DNA of 33,911 bases from Oscillospiraceae bacterium (lineage in GTDB: Bacteria > Bacillota > Clostridia > Oscillospirales > Ruminococcaceae), in assembly GCA_009777445.1 (NCBI GenBank), contig WRLV01000018.1, positions 1 to 33,911 on the forward strand, given 5' to 3'. Below the pieces are notes generated by a model. The model had not been told where the DNA came from, ran no database searches, and saw only the letters and a program-made list of their open reading frames with translations. The position numbers and the translations under genes were made by a program. Shown here one piece after another: positions 8,063-15,955 of this stretch. Positions within the stretch are counted from its first letter, which is position 1, and each line of letters begins with the position of its first letter.

Positions 8063-8109
8063 CTTTTTTTAAAAAAAGCATTGACTTTTACCGCAAAATG
8101 GTATATAAT
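8063..8109 (+). promoter_or_regulatory. str operon promoter with UP-like tract
   Basis: TTGACT (8081-8086) and TATAAT (8104-8109) are 17 bases apart. Directly upstream is a T7-A7 run flanked by C and G (8063-8078), two bases before the -35 box. It resembles an UP element, the A/T-rich site bound by the RNA polymerase alpha C-terminal domain. The same arrangement recurs before tuf and ftsZ. Start of transcription is expected near 8116. Confidence 0.8.
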
Positions 8110-8163
8110 AACTATTGCGCGGTTTTTTTGCCGCTCAAAATTATAAAAAGGAGGTGTAAAGGA

Positions 8164-8583
8164 TTGCCAACCTTTAATCAGTTAGTCAGAAAAGGCAGAG
8201 AGGTTTCGGTTAAAAAGTCTAAGTCCCCCGTTATGGGAAAAGGGCTGAACACTATTAAAAAGACCGAGACAAATACCTCATCGCCGCAAAAGCGGGGTGT
8301 TTGCACTGCGGTAAGAACCCATACCCCTAAAAAACCCAATTCCGCAATGAGAAAGATTGCAAGGGTCAGGGTTTCTAACGGGCAAGAAGTTACCGCTTAT
8401 ATTCCCGGAATCGGGCATAAGCTCCAAGAACACAGCGTAGTGCTGATTCGTGGCGGGCGTGTTAAAGATTTACCCGGTGTGCGTTATCACATCATTCGCG
8501 GCACGCTTGATGCACAAGGCGTTGACGGCAGAATGCAAGGCAGAAGCAAATATGGGGCAAAACGCCCAAAGGCAGGAAAATAA
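8164..8583 (+). CDS. rpsL: 30S ribosomal protein S12
   Basis: 139 residues from TTG 8164, chosen because the family N-terminus is [13 protein letters not shown] and AAGGAGGTG lies 8 bases upstream; an ATG at 8053 lies upstream of the promoter and cannot be used. S12 sits in the decoding centre. Visible are [16 protein letters not shown], with the Lys of the streptomycin region (TPKKPNS), and [17 protein letters not shown], with the loop where Asp is methylthiolated in some bacteria. Both key lysines are wild type, so nothing here points to streptomycin resistance. The [10 protein letters not shown] segment is the insertion common in Bacillota S12, which explains the length above E. coli's 124. 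First gene of the str operon. Confidence 0.98.
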   Translation: MPTFNQLVRKGREVSVKKSKSPVMGKGLNTIKKTETNTSSPQKRGVCTAVRTHTPKKPNSAMRKIARVRVSNGQEVTAYIPGIGHKLQEHSVVLIRGGRVKDLPGVRYHIIRGTLDAQGVDGRMQGRSKYGAKRPKAGK

Positions 8584-8602
8584 TCGGATAGTTTAAGAAA
8601 TT

Positions 8603-8630
8603 TTGCCGCAAAAAAGGCTGTATATATAAT
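8603..8630 (+). promoter_or_regulatory. possible internal promoter before rpsG
   Basis: TTGCCG (8603-8608) and TATAAT (8625-8630) are 16 bases apart in the 128-base rpsL-rpsG gap. The -35 box is weak. The surrounding run of alternating T and A could also produce a TATAAT by chance. Confidence 0.3.
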
Positions 8631-8711
8631 ATATTGCTTTTTTTTGGAAGGCGGAAGAGTTATTACTTTCGAGTACCTGTGATATTCAATTATTTGAAGG
8701 AGGGAAGAGAA

Positions 8712-9182
8712 GTGCCAAGAAGAGGTAATATACCCAAGCGCGAGGTATTGCCGGACCCGATGTACGGTTCGGAGTTAGTCACGCGTTTGATTAACAACAT
8801 CATGTTAGACGGAAAAAAAGGTATTGCCCAGAAGATTGTTTACGGCGCGTTTGAAATCGTTGCCGAAAAAACCGAAAAAGATGCACTTAAATGTTTTGAA
8901 GAGGCGATGGAAAATATAATGCCTCAGTTAGAAGTTAAAGCGCGCCGTGTTGGGGGTTCAACCTATCAGGTGCCAATGGAAGTCAGACCAAGCAGAAGAA
9001 GAACCTTAGGGTTACGCTGGCTTACTTCTTTCAGCAGAAAAAGAAATGAAAAAACCATGAAAGAGCGTTTGGCGTTTGAGATTTTAGACGCGCTTAAACA
9101 ACAAGGCGGTGCCTGCAAGAAGCGTGACGAAACTCACAGAATGGCAGAAGCCAACAGAGCATTCGCTCACTATAAATGGTAA
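8712..9182 (+). CDS. rpsG: 30S ribosomal protein S7
   Basis: 156 residues, exactly the usual length, from GTG 8712. The start is set by the family N-terminus [16 protein letters not shown] and by AAGGAGGG 8 bases upstream; the upstream ATG at 8634 has no ribosome site. S7 starts assembly of the 30S head by binding the 3' major domain of 16S rRNA and contacts the E-site tRNA. The blocks [34 protein letters not shown] and the C-terminal [13 protein letters not shown] are all typical. It follows rpsL and precedes fusA as in nearly all bacteria. Confidence 0.98.
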   Translation: MPRRGNIPKREVLPDPMYGSELVTRLINNIMLDGKKGIAQKIVYGAFEIVAEKTEKDALKCFEEAMENIMPQLEVKARRVGGSTYQVPMEVRPSRRRTLGLRWLTSFSRKRNEKTMKERLAFEILDALKQQGGACKKRDETHRMAEANRAFAHYKW

Positions 9183-9187
9183 TCACA

Positions 9188-9209
9188 CACGAAACTTTTA
9201 AGCTTCGTG
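9188..9209 (+). promoter_or_regulatory. small hairpin before the fusA ribosome site
   Basis: CACGAA (9188-9193) pairs with TTCGTG (9204-9209) between rpsG and fusA, ending a few bases before the AAAGGATAAGG site. A short stem here could tune fusA translation. The stem is only 6 bp, so chance is possible. Confidence 0.3.
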
Positions 9210-9237
9210 AAGAAAGGATAAGGTCTGAAAATTTATA

Positions 9238-11313
9238 ATGGCAAGAGATGTTTCTCTCGAAAAAACCCGTAATATCGGCATTATGGCACACATTGACGCC
9301 GGCAAAACCACAACCAGCGAACGCATATTGTTTTATACCGGCAAAACCTATAAAATCGGCGAAGTTCACGATGGCTCTGCCACTATGGACTGGATGGAAC
9401 AAGAGCAAGAGCGAGGAATAACCATCACCTCTGCCGCGACCACTGCGTTCTGGAAAGAACACAGAATTAACGTCATCGACACACCCGGGCACGTGGATTT
9501 CACTGTTGAAGTTGAGCGTTCTTTACGTGTGCTTGACGGTTCGGTTACTGTGTTTTGCGCAAAGGGCGGTGTGGAGCCGCAATCTGAAACAGTATGGCGC
9601 CAAGCCGATAAATACCATGTCCCGCGTATGGCATACGTGAACAAAATGGATATAATGGGCGCGGATTTCTACAACGTTGTCGGCATGATGAAGGACAGGC
9701 TCAAAACCAACGCCGTCCCCATTCAACTGCCTGTCGGCGCGGAAGATACATTCAGAGGTATTATCGACTTAGTCGAAATGAGAGCGCAAATCTATTATGA
9801 CGATTTGGGCAAAGACATGCGTGATGAAGAAATTCCGGCTGAACTCGCGGAAAAAGCAGCACAATACCGCGAAAAACTCTTAGAATCGGTGTCAGAACAT
9901 GACGAAGCGATTATGGACAGGTATTTCTCCGGTGAAGAAATTCCCGTTGACGACATCAAAAGATGTATAAGAAAAGCTTGTCTCGCCAACGAGATGGTTC
10001 CGGTTGTTTGCGGAACGTCATACAAGAACAAGGGCGTGCAAAAGCTATTGGATGCCGTTGTGGATTATATGCCTGCCCCCACCGACGTTCACAACATCAA
10101 GGGTATAAATCCGCGAAATGGTGACGAGCTTGAACGAAATTCATCTGACGAAGAGCCGTTTTCGGCATTGGCTTTCAAAATCGCAACCGACCCGTTTGTC
10201 GGAAAACTTTGTTTCTTCAGAGTTTATTCCGGCTCAATTAAGGCAGGTTCATCTGTTCTTAACGCCACTAAAGACAAAAAAGAGCGTTTAGGGCGCATTT
10301 TGCAAATGCACGCCAACCACAGACAAGATGTTGACATTTGCTACGCCGGCGATATTGCGGCAGCGGTGGGGCTTAAACTCACCACAACCGGCGACACCCT
10401 ATGCGACGAAAAACACCCGGTAATTCTTGAATCAATGGAATTTCCCGACCCCGTTATCGATCTTGCCATTGAGCCCAAAACCAAGGCAGGGCAAGAGAAA
10501 ATGGGCATCGCGCTCAGCAAACTCGCAGAAGAAGACCCGACATTCAAAACCTGGACTGATGCAGAAACAGGGCAAACCATAATCGCGGGAATGGGAGAGT
10601 TGCACCTTGAAATAATCGTTGACCGTCTGCTTCGTGAATTTAAGGTTGAAGCAAACGTCGGCGCACCTCAAGTTGCTTACAAAGAAACCATTCGTGCCGC
10701 CGTTGAACAAGATACTAAATACGCGCGGCAATCAGGCGGTAAGGGGCAATACGGCCACGTTAAAATCAGGGTTGAGCCAAATGAATCAGGCAAAGGCTAT
10801 GAGTTCATTAATAAGATTGTCGGCGGCGTTATACCCAAAGAGTTTATCCCGGCAGTCGATTCAGGGATTCAAGGCGCGATGTTGGCAGGCGTGCTTGCCG
10901 GTTATCCCGTTGTTGACATTAAAGTCACTCTTTATGACGGTTCGTTTCATGAGGTTGACTCGTCTGAAATGGCGTTTAAAATTGCCGGCTCTATAGCGTT
11001 TAAGGAAGCTTGCAGAAAAGCTAACCCTGTTATTCTTGAACCCATCATGAAAGTGGCAGTCACCATTCCCGATGAATACACCGGTGATGTTATGGGCGAC
11101 TTAAGCGGCAGAAGGGGTAATATTCAAGGAATGGACGAACGCGCCGGCGCAAGGCTAATCAATAGTTTTGTTCCGCTGTCTGAAATGTTCGGCTACGCCA
11201 ACGATTTGCGCTCTAAGACCCAAGGGCGCGGGCAATACGCCATGGAACCCAGTCATTATATCGAGGTTCCGAAGTCTATTGCTGAGGGCATAATGACCAA
11301 AAGGTCCGGTTAA
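9238..11313 (+). CDS. fusA: translation elongation factor G
   Basis: 691 residues, the usual length. EF-G is the GTPase that moves tRNAs and mRNA through the ribosome after peptide bond formation and helps split ribosomes with RRF. GTPase motifs in order are [14 protein letters not shown] (G1, 17-30), a switch-[18 protein letters not shown] (G3), NKMD (G4) and [11 protein letters not shown] (G5 region). Domain IV carries [14 protein letters not shown], and domain V ends in MSEMFGY-type sequence ([28 protein letters not shown]). These features fit the canonical housekeeping FusA. The purine-rich ribosome site (AAAGGATAAGG) is somewhat distant, 14 bases from ATG 9238. The next gene, tuf, has its own promoter. 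Confidence 0.98.
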   Translation: MARDVSLEKTRNIGIMAHIDAGKTTTSERILFYTGKTYKIGEVHDGSATMDWMEQEQERGITITSAATTAFWKEHRINVIDTPGHVDFTVEVERSLRVLDGSVTVFCAKGGVEPQSETVWRQADKYHVPRMAYVNKMDIMGADFYNVVGMMKDRLKTNAVPIQLPVGAEDTFRGIIDLVEMRAQIYYDDLGKDMRDEEIPAELAEKAAQYREKLLESVSEHDEAIMDRYFSGEEIPVDDIKRCIRKACLANEMVPVVCGTSYKNKGVQKLLDAVVDYMPAPTDVHNIKGINPRNGDELERNSSDEEPFSALAFKIATDPFVGKLCFFRVYSGSIKAGSSVLNATKDKKERLGRILQMHANHRQDVDICYAGDIAAAVGLKLTTTGDTLCDEKHPVILESMEFPDPVIDLAIEPKTKAGQEKMGIALSKLAEEDPTFKTWTDAETGQTIIAGMGELHLEIIVDRLLREFKVEANVGAPQVAYKETIRAAVEQDTKYARQSGGKGQYGHVKIRVEPNESGKGYEFINKIVGGVIPKEFIPAVDSGIQGAMLAGVLAGYPVVDIKVTLYDGSFHEVDSSEMAFKIAGSIAFKEACRKANPVILEPIMKVAVTIPDEYTGDVMGDLSGRRGNIQGMDERAGARLINSFVPLSEMFGYANDLRSKTQGRGQYAMEPSHYIEVPKSIAEGIMTKRSG

Positions 11314-11350
11314 TCGGCACGGAATTTAAGACCGATTAGATATTCCAAAA

Positions 11351-11396
11351 CTTTTTTGAAAAAAGACTTGTTTTTTCTTTAAGAATTTGGTAAAAT
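11351..11396 (+). promoter_or_regulatory. promoter for tuf with UP-like tract
   Basis: TTGTTT (11368-11373) and TAAAAT (11391-11396) are 17 bases apart, about 40 bases before ATG 11438. A T6/A6 near-palindrome CTTTTTTGAAAAAAG (11351-11365) ends two bases before the -35 box, as at rpsL and ftsZ. It would let tuf be made in excess over the rest of the operon. Confidence 0.55.
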
Positions 11397-11437
11397 AAGT
11401 ATTATGGTACACATTAAGTATTAGGAGGAAAATCACA

Positions 11438-12637
11438 ATGGCAAAACAAAAGTTTGAACGCACCAAGCCACACGTTAATATCGGCACAATCGGTCACGTT
11501 GACCATGGTAAAACCACACTTACTGCCGCTATTACCAAAGTTCTCGCTATGAAAGGCATGGCAAAATTTGAAGCTTATGACATGATTGACAAAGCTCCCG
11601 AAGAAAGAGAACGCGGAATCACCATCAACACCGCTCACGTTGAGTATGAAACCGACAACCGCCACTATGCACACGTTGACTGCCCGGGGCACGCCGACTA
11701 TATCAAAAACATGATTACCGGCGCGGCTCAAATGGACGGCGCGATTATCGTTGTTGCAGGTACTGACGGCCCTATGGCGCAAACAAGAGAGCACATATTG
11801 CTTGCACGCCAGGTTGGCGTTCCTGCTTTGGTTGTATTTGTTAACAAATGTGACGACGTTGACGACCCCGAGCTTTTAGACTTAGTTGAAATGGACATCA
11901 GAGACATTCTCAGCAAAAACGAATTCCCGGGCGATGATATTCCCGTTATTCGTGGCTCTGCAAAAGTTGCTCTCGAAAGCGACAGCAAAGAAATGAGCGC
12001 GGAAGAATACAAATGTATTTTAGAGCTCATGGATGCTGTTGACTCTTATATCCCCACCCCCGACCGCAAAGCAGACCTTCCGTTCCTTATGCCGGTTGAG
12101 GATACCATGACAATTACAGGGCGCGGAACTGTTGCGACAGGACGTGTTGAACGTGGACAAATTAAAGTTAACGACCCCGTTGAAATTACAGGGCTTTCAG
12201 ACGAACCTCGCAGCACAGTTGTTACCGGTGTTGAAATGTTCAGAAAACTGCTTGATTACGCTGAAGCGGGCGACAATATCGGCGCGTTGCTTCGTGGTGT
12301 TCAACGCAGTGAAATTGAAAGAGGTCAAGTTCTTTGTAAACCCGGTTCAATTAAACCCCTCGTTAAGTTTTCGGGGCAGGTATATGTGTTGAAAAAAGAA
12401 GAAGGTGGTCGTCATAAACCTTTCTTTTCAGGTTACAGACCGCAGTTTTTCTTTAGAACCACTGACGTTACCGGCGTGATTACACTTCCGAAAGACAAAG
12501 AAATGTGCATACCGGGCGACAACGTTACTATGGACGTTGAACTGATTACCCCAATCGCCATTGAAGAAGGTTTGCGTTTCGCTATCCGCGAAGGCGGAAA
12601 AACCGTTGGTTCGGGCGTTGTTACTGCTATAAACTAA
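11438..12637 (+). CDS. tuf: translation elongation factor Tu
   Basis: 399 residues. EF-Tu carries aminoacyl-tRNA to the ribosomal A site as a GTP complex. G1 is [11 protein letters not shown] (19-29), switch I is [15 protein letters not shown]3 is DCPGHADY, G4 is NKCD and G5 is RGSAKVALE. The catalytic His follows DCPG. Domain 2 contains [16 protein letters not shown], and domain 3 ends in [26 protein letters not shown] is well placed before ATG 11438. This copy closes the str operon; whether a second tuf exists elsewhere cannot be seen. Domain 2 reads [11 protein letters not shown] where most bacteria have an F or Y in place of M, a minor variation. Confidence 0.98.
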   Translation: MAKQKFERTKPHVNIGTIGHVDHGKTTLTAAITKVLAMKGMAKFEAYDMIDKAPEERERGITINTAHVEYETDNRHYAHVDCPGHADYIKNMITGAAQMDGAIIVVAGTDGPMAQTREHILLARQVGVPALVVFVNKCDDVDDPELLDLVEMDIRDILSKNEFPGDDIPVIRGSAKVALESDSKEMSAEEYKCILELMDAVDSYIPTPDRKADLPFLMPVEDTMTITGRGTVATGRVERGQIKVNDPVEITGLSDEPRSTVVTGVEMFRKLLDYAEAGDNIGALLRGVQRSEIERGQVLCKPGSIKPLVKFSGQVYVLKKEEGGRHKPFFSGYRPQFFFRTTDVTGVITLPKDKEMCIPGDNVTMDVELITPIAIEEGLRFAIREGGKTVGSGVVTAIN

Positions 12638-12656
12638 GTATTGAACAATAAATTTA

Positions 12657-12681
12657 AAAGGGCGAACTTTGTTCGCCCTTT
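12657..12681 (+). terminator. intrinsic terminator after tuf
   Basis: An 11-bp perfect stem (12657-12667 with 12671-12681, core AAAGGGCGAAC) and a 3-base loop begin 19 bases after the tuf stop. The following bases GCTTTAAAA form only a weak U-tract, so some read-through into the next gene is likely. Confidence 0.75.
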
Positions 12682-12704
12682 GCTTTAAAAAAGGAGAAAT
12701 GAAC

Positions 12705-12941
12705 ATGCCACATATCATAATAAAAACAATAAGCGGGAAATCACCCGAACAACTCAAAGATGCCGCGAAACAAGCAATCGCCGCCGTCAGCAAAACCCTC
12801 GGAAAACCGGAGAAATACTTCTCTGCCGCCGTTGAAGAATACTCATTCGGCGAATGGGAAGGAGTATTCAACGAAAATATCAAAGACAACAAAAGCGTAT
12901 TAGTAAAACCCGGCTATAGCAATCCGGTGACGTTTGAGTAA
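12705..12941 (+). CDS. 4-oxalocrotonate tautomerase-family protein
   Basis: 78 residues from ATG 12705. This start is chosen because it gives Met-Pro, and the family needs an N-terminal Pro1 as the catalytic base after Met removal; AAGGAG lies 8 bases upstream. An ATG two codons earlier would destroy this. The fold is a beta-alpha-beta subunit: PHIIIKTISG strand, the SPEQLKDAAKQAIAAVSKTLG helix, and YFSAAVEEYSFGEWEGVF. The family catalyses keto-enol proton transfers; the substrate cannot be told. It follows the tuf terminator, and its stop shares a base with the next start (TAATG), so it is coupled to the PIN gene. Confidence 0.85.
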   Translation: MPHIIIKTISGKSPEQLKDAAKQAIAAVSKTLGKPEKYFSAAVEEYSFGEWEGVFNENIKDNKSVLVKPGYSNPVTFE

Positions 12942-13393
12942 TGAATAAGATGAAAATATATTTAGATGTTTGCAGTTATAATCGCCCGTTTGATAATCAA
13001 TCTCAAATGAAAATTCGTTTGGAAACAGAAGCCAAACTATACATTCAAGCGGGCGTTCGTGCAAATAAATATTCATTAGTTTGGTCTTTTATGCTTGATT
13101 TTGAAAATGACAACAGCCCGTATGAGGATAGAAGAAACGCTGTTGCGCTATGGCAGGATATAGCCGACGAATTTTGCCCCTCTTCTGATGAGGTGTTAGC
13201 GTTGGGCATCGACATTATGAAATTCGGCATTAAAGAAAACGATTCTTTGCAAATCGCCTGTGCAATTAAAAGCGGTTGTGATTATTTCATCACTACCGAC
13301 AAAAAACTGTTCAACAAACCGATAACAGCCGTAAAGATTATAAACCCTATTGATTTCATCAGAGAAACGGAGGATAGCACAAATGAGAACTGA
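12941..13393 (+). CDS. PIN-domain protein, putative ribonuclease toxin
   Basis: 150 residues. PIN domains are metal-dependent RNases with a cluster of acidic residues. Here MKIYLDVCSYNRPFD carries the first Asp, and ENDSLQIACAIKSGCDYFITTDKKLF carries the later acidic residues and the typical TTDKxLF strand end. The middle acidic position is less clear. The start overlaps the tautomerase stop by one base; a second ATG nine bases on (12950) is possible, and no good ribosome site is present, so translation is probably coupled. The 3' end overlaps the next small gene by 11 bases. A toxin role is inferred from the domain and the partner; the order, toxin first, is the reverse of most type II pairs. 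Confidence 0.75.
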   Translation: MNKMKIYLDVCSYNRPFDNQSQMKIRLETEAKLYIQAGVRANKYSLVWSFMLDFENDNSPYEDRRNAVALWQDIADEFCPSSDEVLALGIDIMKFGIKENDSLQIACAIKSGCDYFITTDKKLFNKPITAVKIINPIDFIRETEDSTNEN

Positions 13394-13592
13394 TAATGTT
13401 GTTAGAGTTGACGCAATAAACGTACTTTTGGCAAACCTTGGTGAAATTGACACTGAACGTTTTATTTGCATGATTAAACGCGACACTTTTGACTACACCG
13501 AATGGCGACGAGGTCTTTTCAAAGGAAAAACAATTCATGAAATTTACTCCATGGCAAAAGAACACGAGAAAAACAAAATCACAAATCAATAA
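13383..13592 (+). CDS. small partner of the PIN protein, putative antitoxin
   Basis: 69 residues from ATG 13383, with GGAGG 9 bases upstream and inside the end of the PIN gene; the 11-base overlap argues for joint expression. The sequence has a predicted helix (VDAINVLLANLGEIDTERFICMIKRD), then FDYTEWRRGLFKGKTIHEIYSMAKEHEKNK, charged and helical. No DNA-binding motif such as AbrB, ribbon-helix-helix or HTH is evident. The antitoxin role is an inference from size, overlap and neighbour. An alternative is an unrelated small protein. Confidence 0.65.
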   Translation: MRTDNVVRVDAINVLLANLGEIDTERFICMIKRDTFDYTEWRRGLFKGKTIHEIYSMAKEHEKNKITNQ

Positions 13593-13624
13593 TATCCAAT
13601 ATATTTTGAAAGACAAGGGGCAAC

Positions 13625-14917
13625 ATGATGAACAAATTTATTACATTTTTAACAACAATCGCACTATTATTATCGCTTTGCGCTTGCACGGCACAAAGCG
13701 ATAATTCCGCGCTTATGGATTTAGATGATTTGCCTGATTTAACAGTTGTCGAGACAGTAAACAGTTCAGCAAACCCACAACCCGACACACAAAATCAAGA
13801 CAACAGTTCCGGCGAAAAGGTTCGGGGTGATGATGTTGAGCGCGAAGATGATAATTTCAATGACGATTTCGATGATTGGGACGATGATGATGTTGAGCAT
13901 GAAGATAGTTTTGATGGCAGTTCTGATGATTGGCGTTGGGACGATGATGTTGTTGTTTCTGTTGACGATTCTTATTATTATTGGGAAGATGATTTTGAGT
14001 ATGCTCATGAAGGTGATTTTAAATACCGCTCTGACGGTTCGGGTAGAGTAGAAATTTCAGGTTACACGGGCAAAAAGCTTGAAGTAATTATTCCGAAAAC
14101 TATTGGTGGCATGCCTGTGACGAGTATGGGCAATAGTGCATTTGCTTTTTCAGACTTGACGAGCGTTACAATTCCCGACAGTGTGACGAGTATAGGCAAT
14201 CGGGCATTTGAAGGTTGTATGGGGTTGACAAGCGTTATAATCCCTGATAGTGTTACAAGTATAGGTGCGGGAGCATTTTCCCATTGCACGGCGTTGACGA
14301 GCGTAACAATCCCCGACAGTGTGACAAGTATAGGAAATAGTGCATTTTACAATTGCACGGGGTTGATGAGCGTTACAATCCCCGACAGTGTGACAAGTAT
14401 AGGAAATAGTGCATTTTACAATTGCACGGGGTTGACGAGCGTTACAATCCCCGACAGTGTGACGAGTATAGGCGATAGTGCGTTTTCCGGTTGCACGGGG
14501 TTGACGAGTGTTGTAATTCCTAATAGTGTGACGAGTATAGGCGATAGAGCGTTTTACGGTTGCATGGAGTTGACGAGCATAACAATCCCCAACAGCGTGA
14601 CGAGTATAGGCAATGGGGCATTTTTGTGGTCTATGTTGACAGACGTGACAATTCCTGATAGTGTGACAAGTATAAGTGAGAAACTATTTTACGGGTGCAA
14701 AGAACTTACGAGCGTGACAATCCCTGACAGTGTGACAAGTATAGGATATGGTGCATTTGCTTTCTCGGGGTTGACGGAAATAACAATCCCCGACAGTGTG
14801 ACGAATATAGGCGATAGTGTATTTTACGATTGCCCGGATTTAACAATTTACGGCGTAAGTGGGAGTTATGCTGAGGAGTATGCTGATAGAAATGGTATAG
14901 ACTTTGTGGTGATGTGA
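13625..14917 (+). CDS. BspA-like leucine-rich repeat lipoprotein
   Basis: 430 residues. The signal peptide ends at LCAC with the lipid-carrying Cys at 21 (20 if the second Met is used). A Ser/Asn linker is followed by an extremely acidic, aromatic-spiced stretch (about 69-125, runs such as DDFDDWDDDD), then about ten repeats of roughly 23 residues with the pattern LTSVTIPDSVTSIGxxAF-xxC (about 150-405). This is the LRR_5/BspA type known from surface proteins of gut and oral bacteria that bind host or microbial ligands. The last segment (LTIYGVSGSYAEEYADRNGIDFVVM) is the usual cap of these proteins. No LPXTG sorting signal is present, so lipid anchoring is the likely attachment. Two neighbouring 69-bp units are nearly identical, showing recent expansion. 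The stop codon falls in a dispersed repeat. Confidence 0.9.
   Translation: MMNKFITFLTTIALLLSLCACTAQSDNSALMDLDDLPDLTVVETVNSSANPQPDTQNQDNSSGEKVRGDDVEREDDNFNDDFDDWDDDDVEHEDSFDGSSDDWRWDDDVVVSVDDSYYYWEDDFEYAHEGDFKYRSDGSGRVEISGYTGKKLEVIIPKTIGGMPVTSMGNSAFAFSDLTSVTIPDSVTSIGNRAFEGCMGLTSVIIPDSVTSIGAGAFSHCTALTSVTIPDSVTSIGNSAFYNCTGLMSVTIPDSVTSIGNSAFYNCTGLTSVTIPDSVTSIGDSAFSGCTGLTSVVIPNSVTSIGDRAFYGCMELTSITIPNSVTSIGNGAFLWSMLTDVTIPDSVTSISEKLFYGCKELTSVTIPDSVTSIGYGAFAFSGLTEITIPDSVTNIGDSVFYDCPDLTIYGVSGSYAEEYADRNGIDFVVM
14306..14443 (+). repeat. recent 69-bp tandem duplication in the LRR gene
   Basis: Units 14306-14374 and 14375-14443 agree at all but one position (T against C near the end), while other repeats of the same gene differ at many positions. 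Each unit encodes exactly one 23-residue repeat, so the frame is kept. Confidence 0.85.
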
Positions 14918-14990
14918 CGAACAGTTGACAGTGGACAATTGAGAGTTGATAGTGATGTAGGGCACGGGCTTGCCCGTGCCGTAGCCCCAA
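14915..14990 (+). repeat. dispersed TTGACA/palindrome element at a stop codon
   Basis: It begins with TGACGAACAGTTGACAG, whose first three bases are the stop of the LRR gene. TTGAGAGTTGATAG follows, and then a perfect palindrome, GGCACGGGC-TT-GCCCGTGCC (14961-14980). Read in the other direction it matches 4829-4985 over the palindrome edge and the TTGACA array. The stem could also serve as a terminator but lacks a U-tract. Confidence 0.7.
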
Positions 14991-15006
14991 CCCCGTCATC
15001 CAGAGA

Positions 15007-15414
15007 TTACATAATTAGAAAATCTGCCGGTTTAATAATATGTGGGTGCGTAAGTCCGGATTTTAAGAAGTCGCTGTCTCCGGTAATTAAAATATCTACA
15101 TTAGCTTTGATTGCAGCACGCAAAATCGGTCTGTCATCTAAATCACAAATAGCAGTTTCGCTCTCTACAGCTTCCTCTTCCGATGGTGTGTCAATTATTT
15201 TTACTGTTCTGAATAAAAGTGATAAAAATGATTCAAGTGTGCGGAGCTTGTTTTTGAATTTTCTGTTATATACGCGGTGCAATTCGTCAAGCGAATAGTC
15301 GCAGACGACAGCCGAGTACGGCGATGCTACCGCTTTAAAATACGCTTGTGCCGTAACACCGTTTGGAAATAGGCTTGTGGAGATTAAGACGTTGGTGTCT
15401 ATTATACACTTCAT
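15007..15414 (-). CDS. PIN-domain toxin (PIN_3/TIGR00305-like)
   Basis: 135 residues. MKCIIDTNVLISTSLFPNG is the classic PIN start with Asp6. SLDELHRVY carries the conserved Glu, CDLDDRPILRAAIKANVDILITGDSDFLK the Asp pair and later Asp, and the end (IIKPADFL) matches the family's usual IxPxxFL close. The family comprises Mg-dependent RNases acting as toxins, often on tRNA or mRNA; the target here is unknown. Its start overlaps the end of the AbrB-type gene by 4 bases (ATGA), the usual antitoxin-toxin order. It lies on the strand opposite to the flanking genes. Confidence 0.88.
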   Translation of the reverse strand: MKCIIDTNVLISTSLFPNGVTAQAYFKAVASPYSAVVCDYSLDELHRVYNRKFKNKLRTLESFLSLLFRTVKIIDTPSEEEAVESETAICDLDDRPILRAAIKANVDILITGDSDFLKSGLTHPHIIKPADFLIM

Positions 15415-15680
15415 TCCTTTTCACCATACCGCATTTCCATAATCATGTCAATGACATCATCATCGGAGTGGAGACCGGCTTTTTCAGCTTCGCCCTGCAT
15501 TTCTTTTTGAAGCACTTTCATTGCGTAAATAGCGGAATTCATCATAACAACCCTGTCGCCCTCGCTGACGAGTGTCACGCGGTCGCCGGTGTTGACACGA
15601 AGTATATCGCGTATATCTTTGGGTAATGTAATTTGCCCTTTTGCCATCACTTTTGCGTTATCGACAATAATGTTTTGCAT
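15411..15680 (-). CDS. AbrB/MazE-type antitoxin
   Basis: 89 residues from ATG 15680. The earlier ATG at 15692 sits directly against the AGAAAGG ribosome site and is unlikely to be used. The N-terminal half is a swapped-hairpin AbrB/SpoVT DNA-binding domain: AKVMAKGQITLPKDIRDILRVNTGDRVTLVSEGDRVVM. The C-terminal half is acidic and helical (AEKAGLHSDDDVIDMIMEMRYGEKE) and should wrap the PIN toxin. Such antitoxins also repress their own promoter, which lies at 15722-15750. The 4-base overlap with the toxin gene supports a pair. Confidence 0.88.
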   Translation of the reverse strand: MQNIIVDNAKVMAKGQITLPKDIRDILRVNTGDRVTLVSEGDRVVMMNSAIYAMKVLQKEMQGEAEKAGLHSDDDVIDMIMEMRYGEKE

Positions 15681-15721
15681 TTTTAAAACCATGCCTTTCT
15701 ACAGAAATTTCCATACTCTTT

Positions 15722-15750
15722 ATTATACACGATTCAAAGAAAAAATGCAA
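15722..15750 (-). promoter_or_regulatory. promoter of the AbrB/PIN pair
   Basis: On the minus strand TTGCAT (15750-15745) and TATAAT (15727-15722) are 17 bases apart, 41 bases before ATG 15680. Confidence 0.65.
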
Positions 15751-15837
15751 GGAGTATATTAAGATAAGCCTTCGCACTAACTATAGTACAGCCTTAACCA
15801 CCTCACACCATATGTAGCTTATTACCAAAAATCAAAA

Positions 15838-15878
15838 CCCGTTTTTGTGCAACATTGCCAAAAACGGGGGATTTTTTT
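15838..15878 (+). terminator. bidirectional terminator upstream of mraZ
   Basis: The stem CCCGTTTTTG (15838-15847) with CAAAAACGGG (15859-15868) closes an 11-base loop and is followed by GGATTTTTTT. On the other strand the stem is followed by TTTTGATTTTT, so it can work both ways. It lies between divergent transcripts and would shield the mraZ promoter from read-through. The rest of the 347-base gap 15693-16039 holds the two promoters and the MraZ boxes. Confidence 0.75.
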
Positions 15879-15903
15879 ATACTAATATTTCTTTGATTTC
15901 CTG

Positions 15904-15932
15904 TTGACAAAGGTATTTTGATAGTGTATACT
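15904..15932 (+). promoter_or_regulatory. sigma-A promoter of the mra/dcw cluster
   Basis: TTGACA (15904-15909, perfect) and TATACT (15927-15932) are 17 bases apart. Transcription should start near 15940, just before the four TGGNN boxes and about 100 bases before mraZ. Confidence 0.8.
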
Positions 15933-15955
15933 AAATAAACAAGGTAGGAGAGATA

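Noticed and set aside
8053-8163. N-terminal extension of S12 from ATG 8053.
   Set aside because: It starts upstream of the promoter, and the family N-terminus fits the TTG at 8164.
12428-12892. 154-codon frame on the minus strand across the tuf end and tautomerase gene.
   Set aside because: Shadow of two well-supported plus-strand genes and it crosses the tuf terminator.
14156-14830. Regularly spaced direct repeats resembling a CRISPR array.
   Set aside because: They are 69-bp in-frame units encoding leucine-rich repeats of a lipoprotein; there are no unique spacers and no cas genes.
14961-14980. Terminator of the LRR gene.
   Set aside because: Strong palindrome but a 2-base centre and no U-tract; treated as part of the dispersed repeat.
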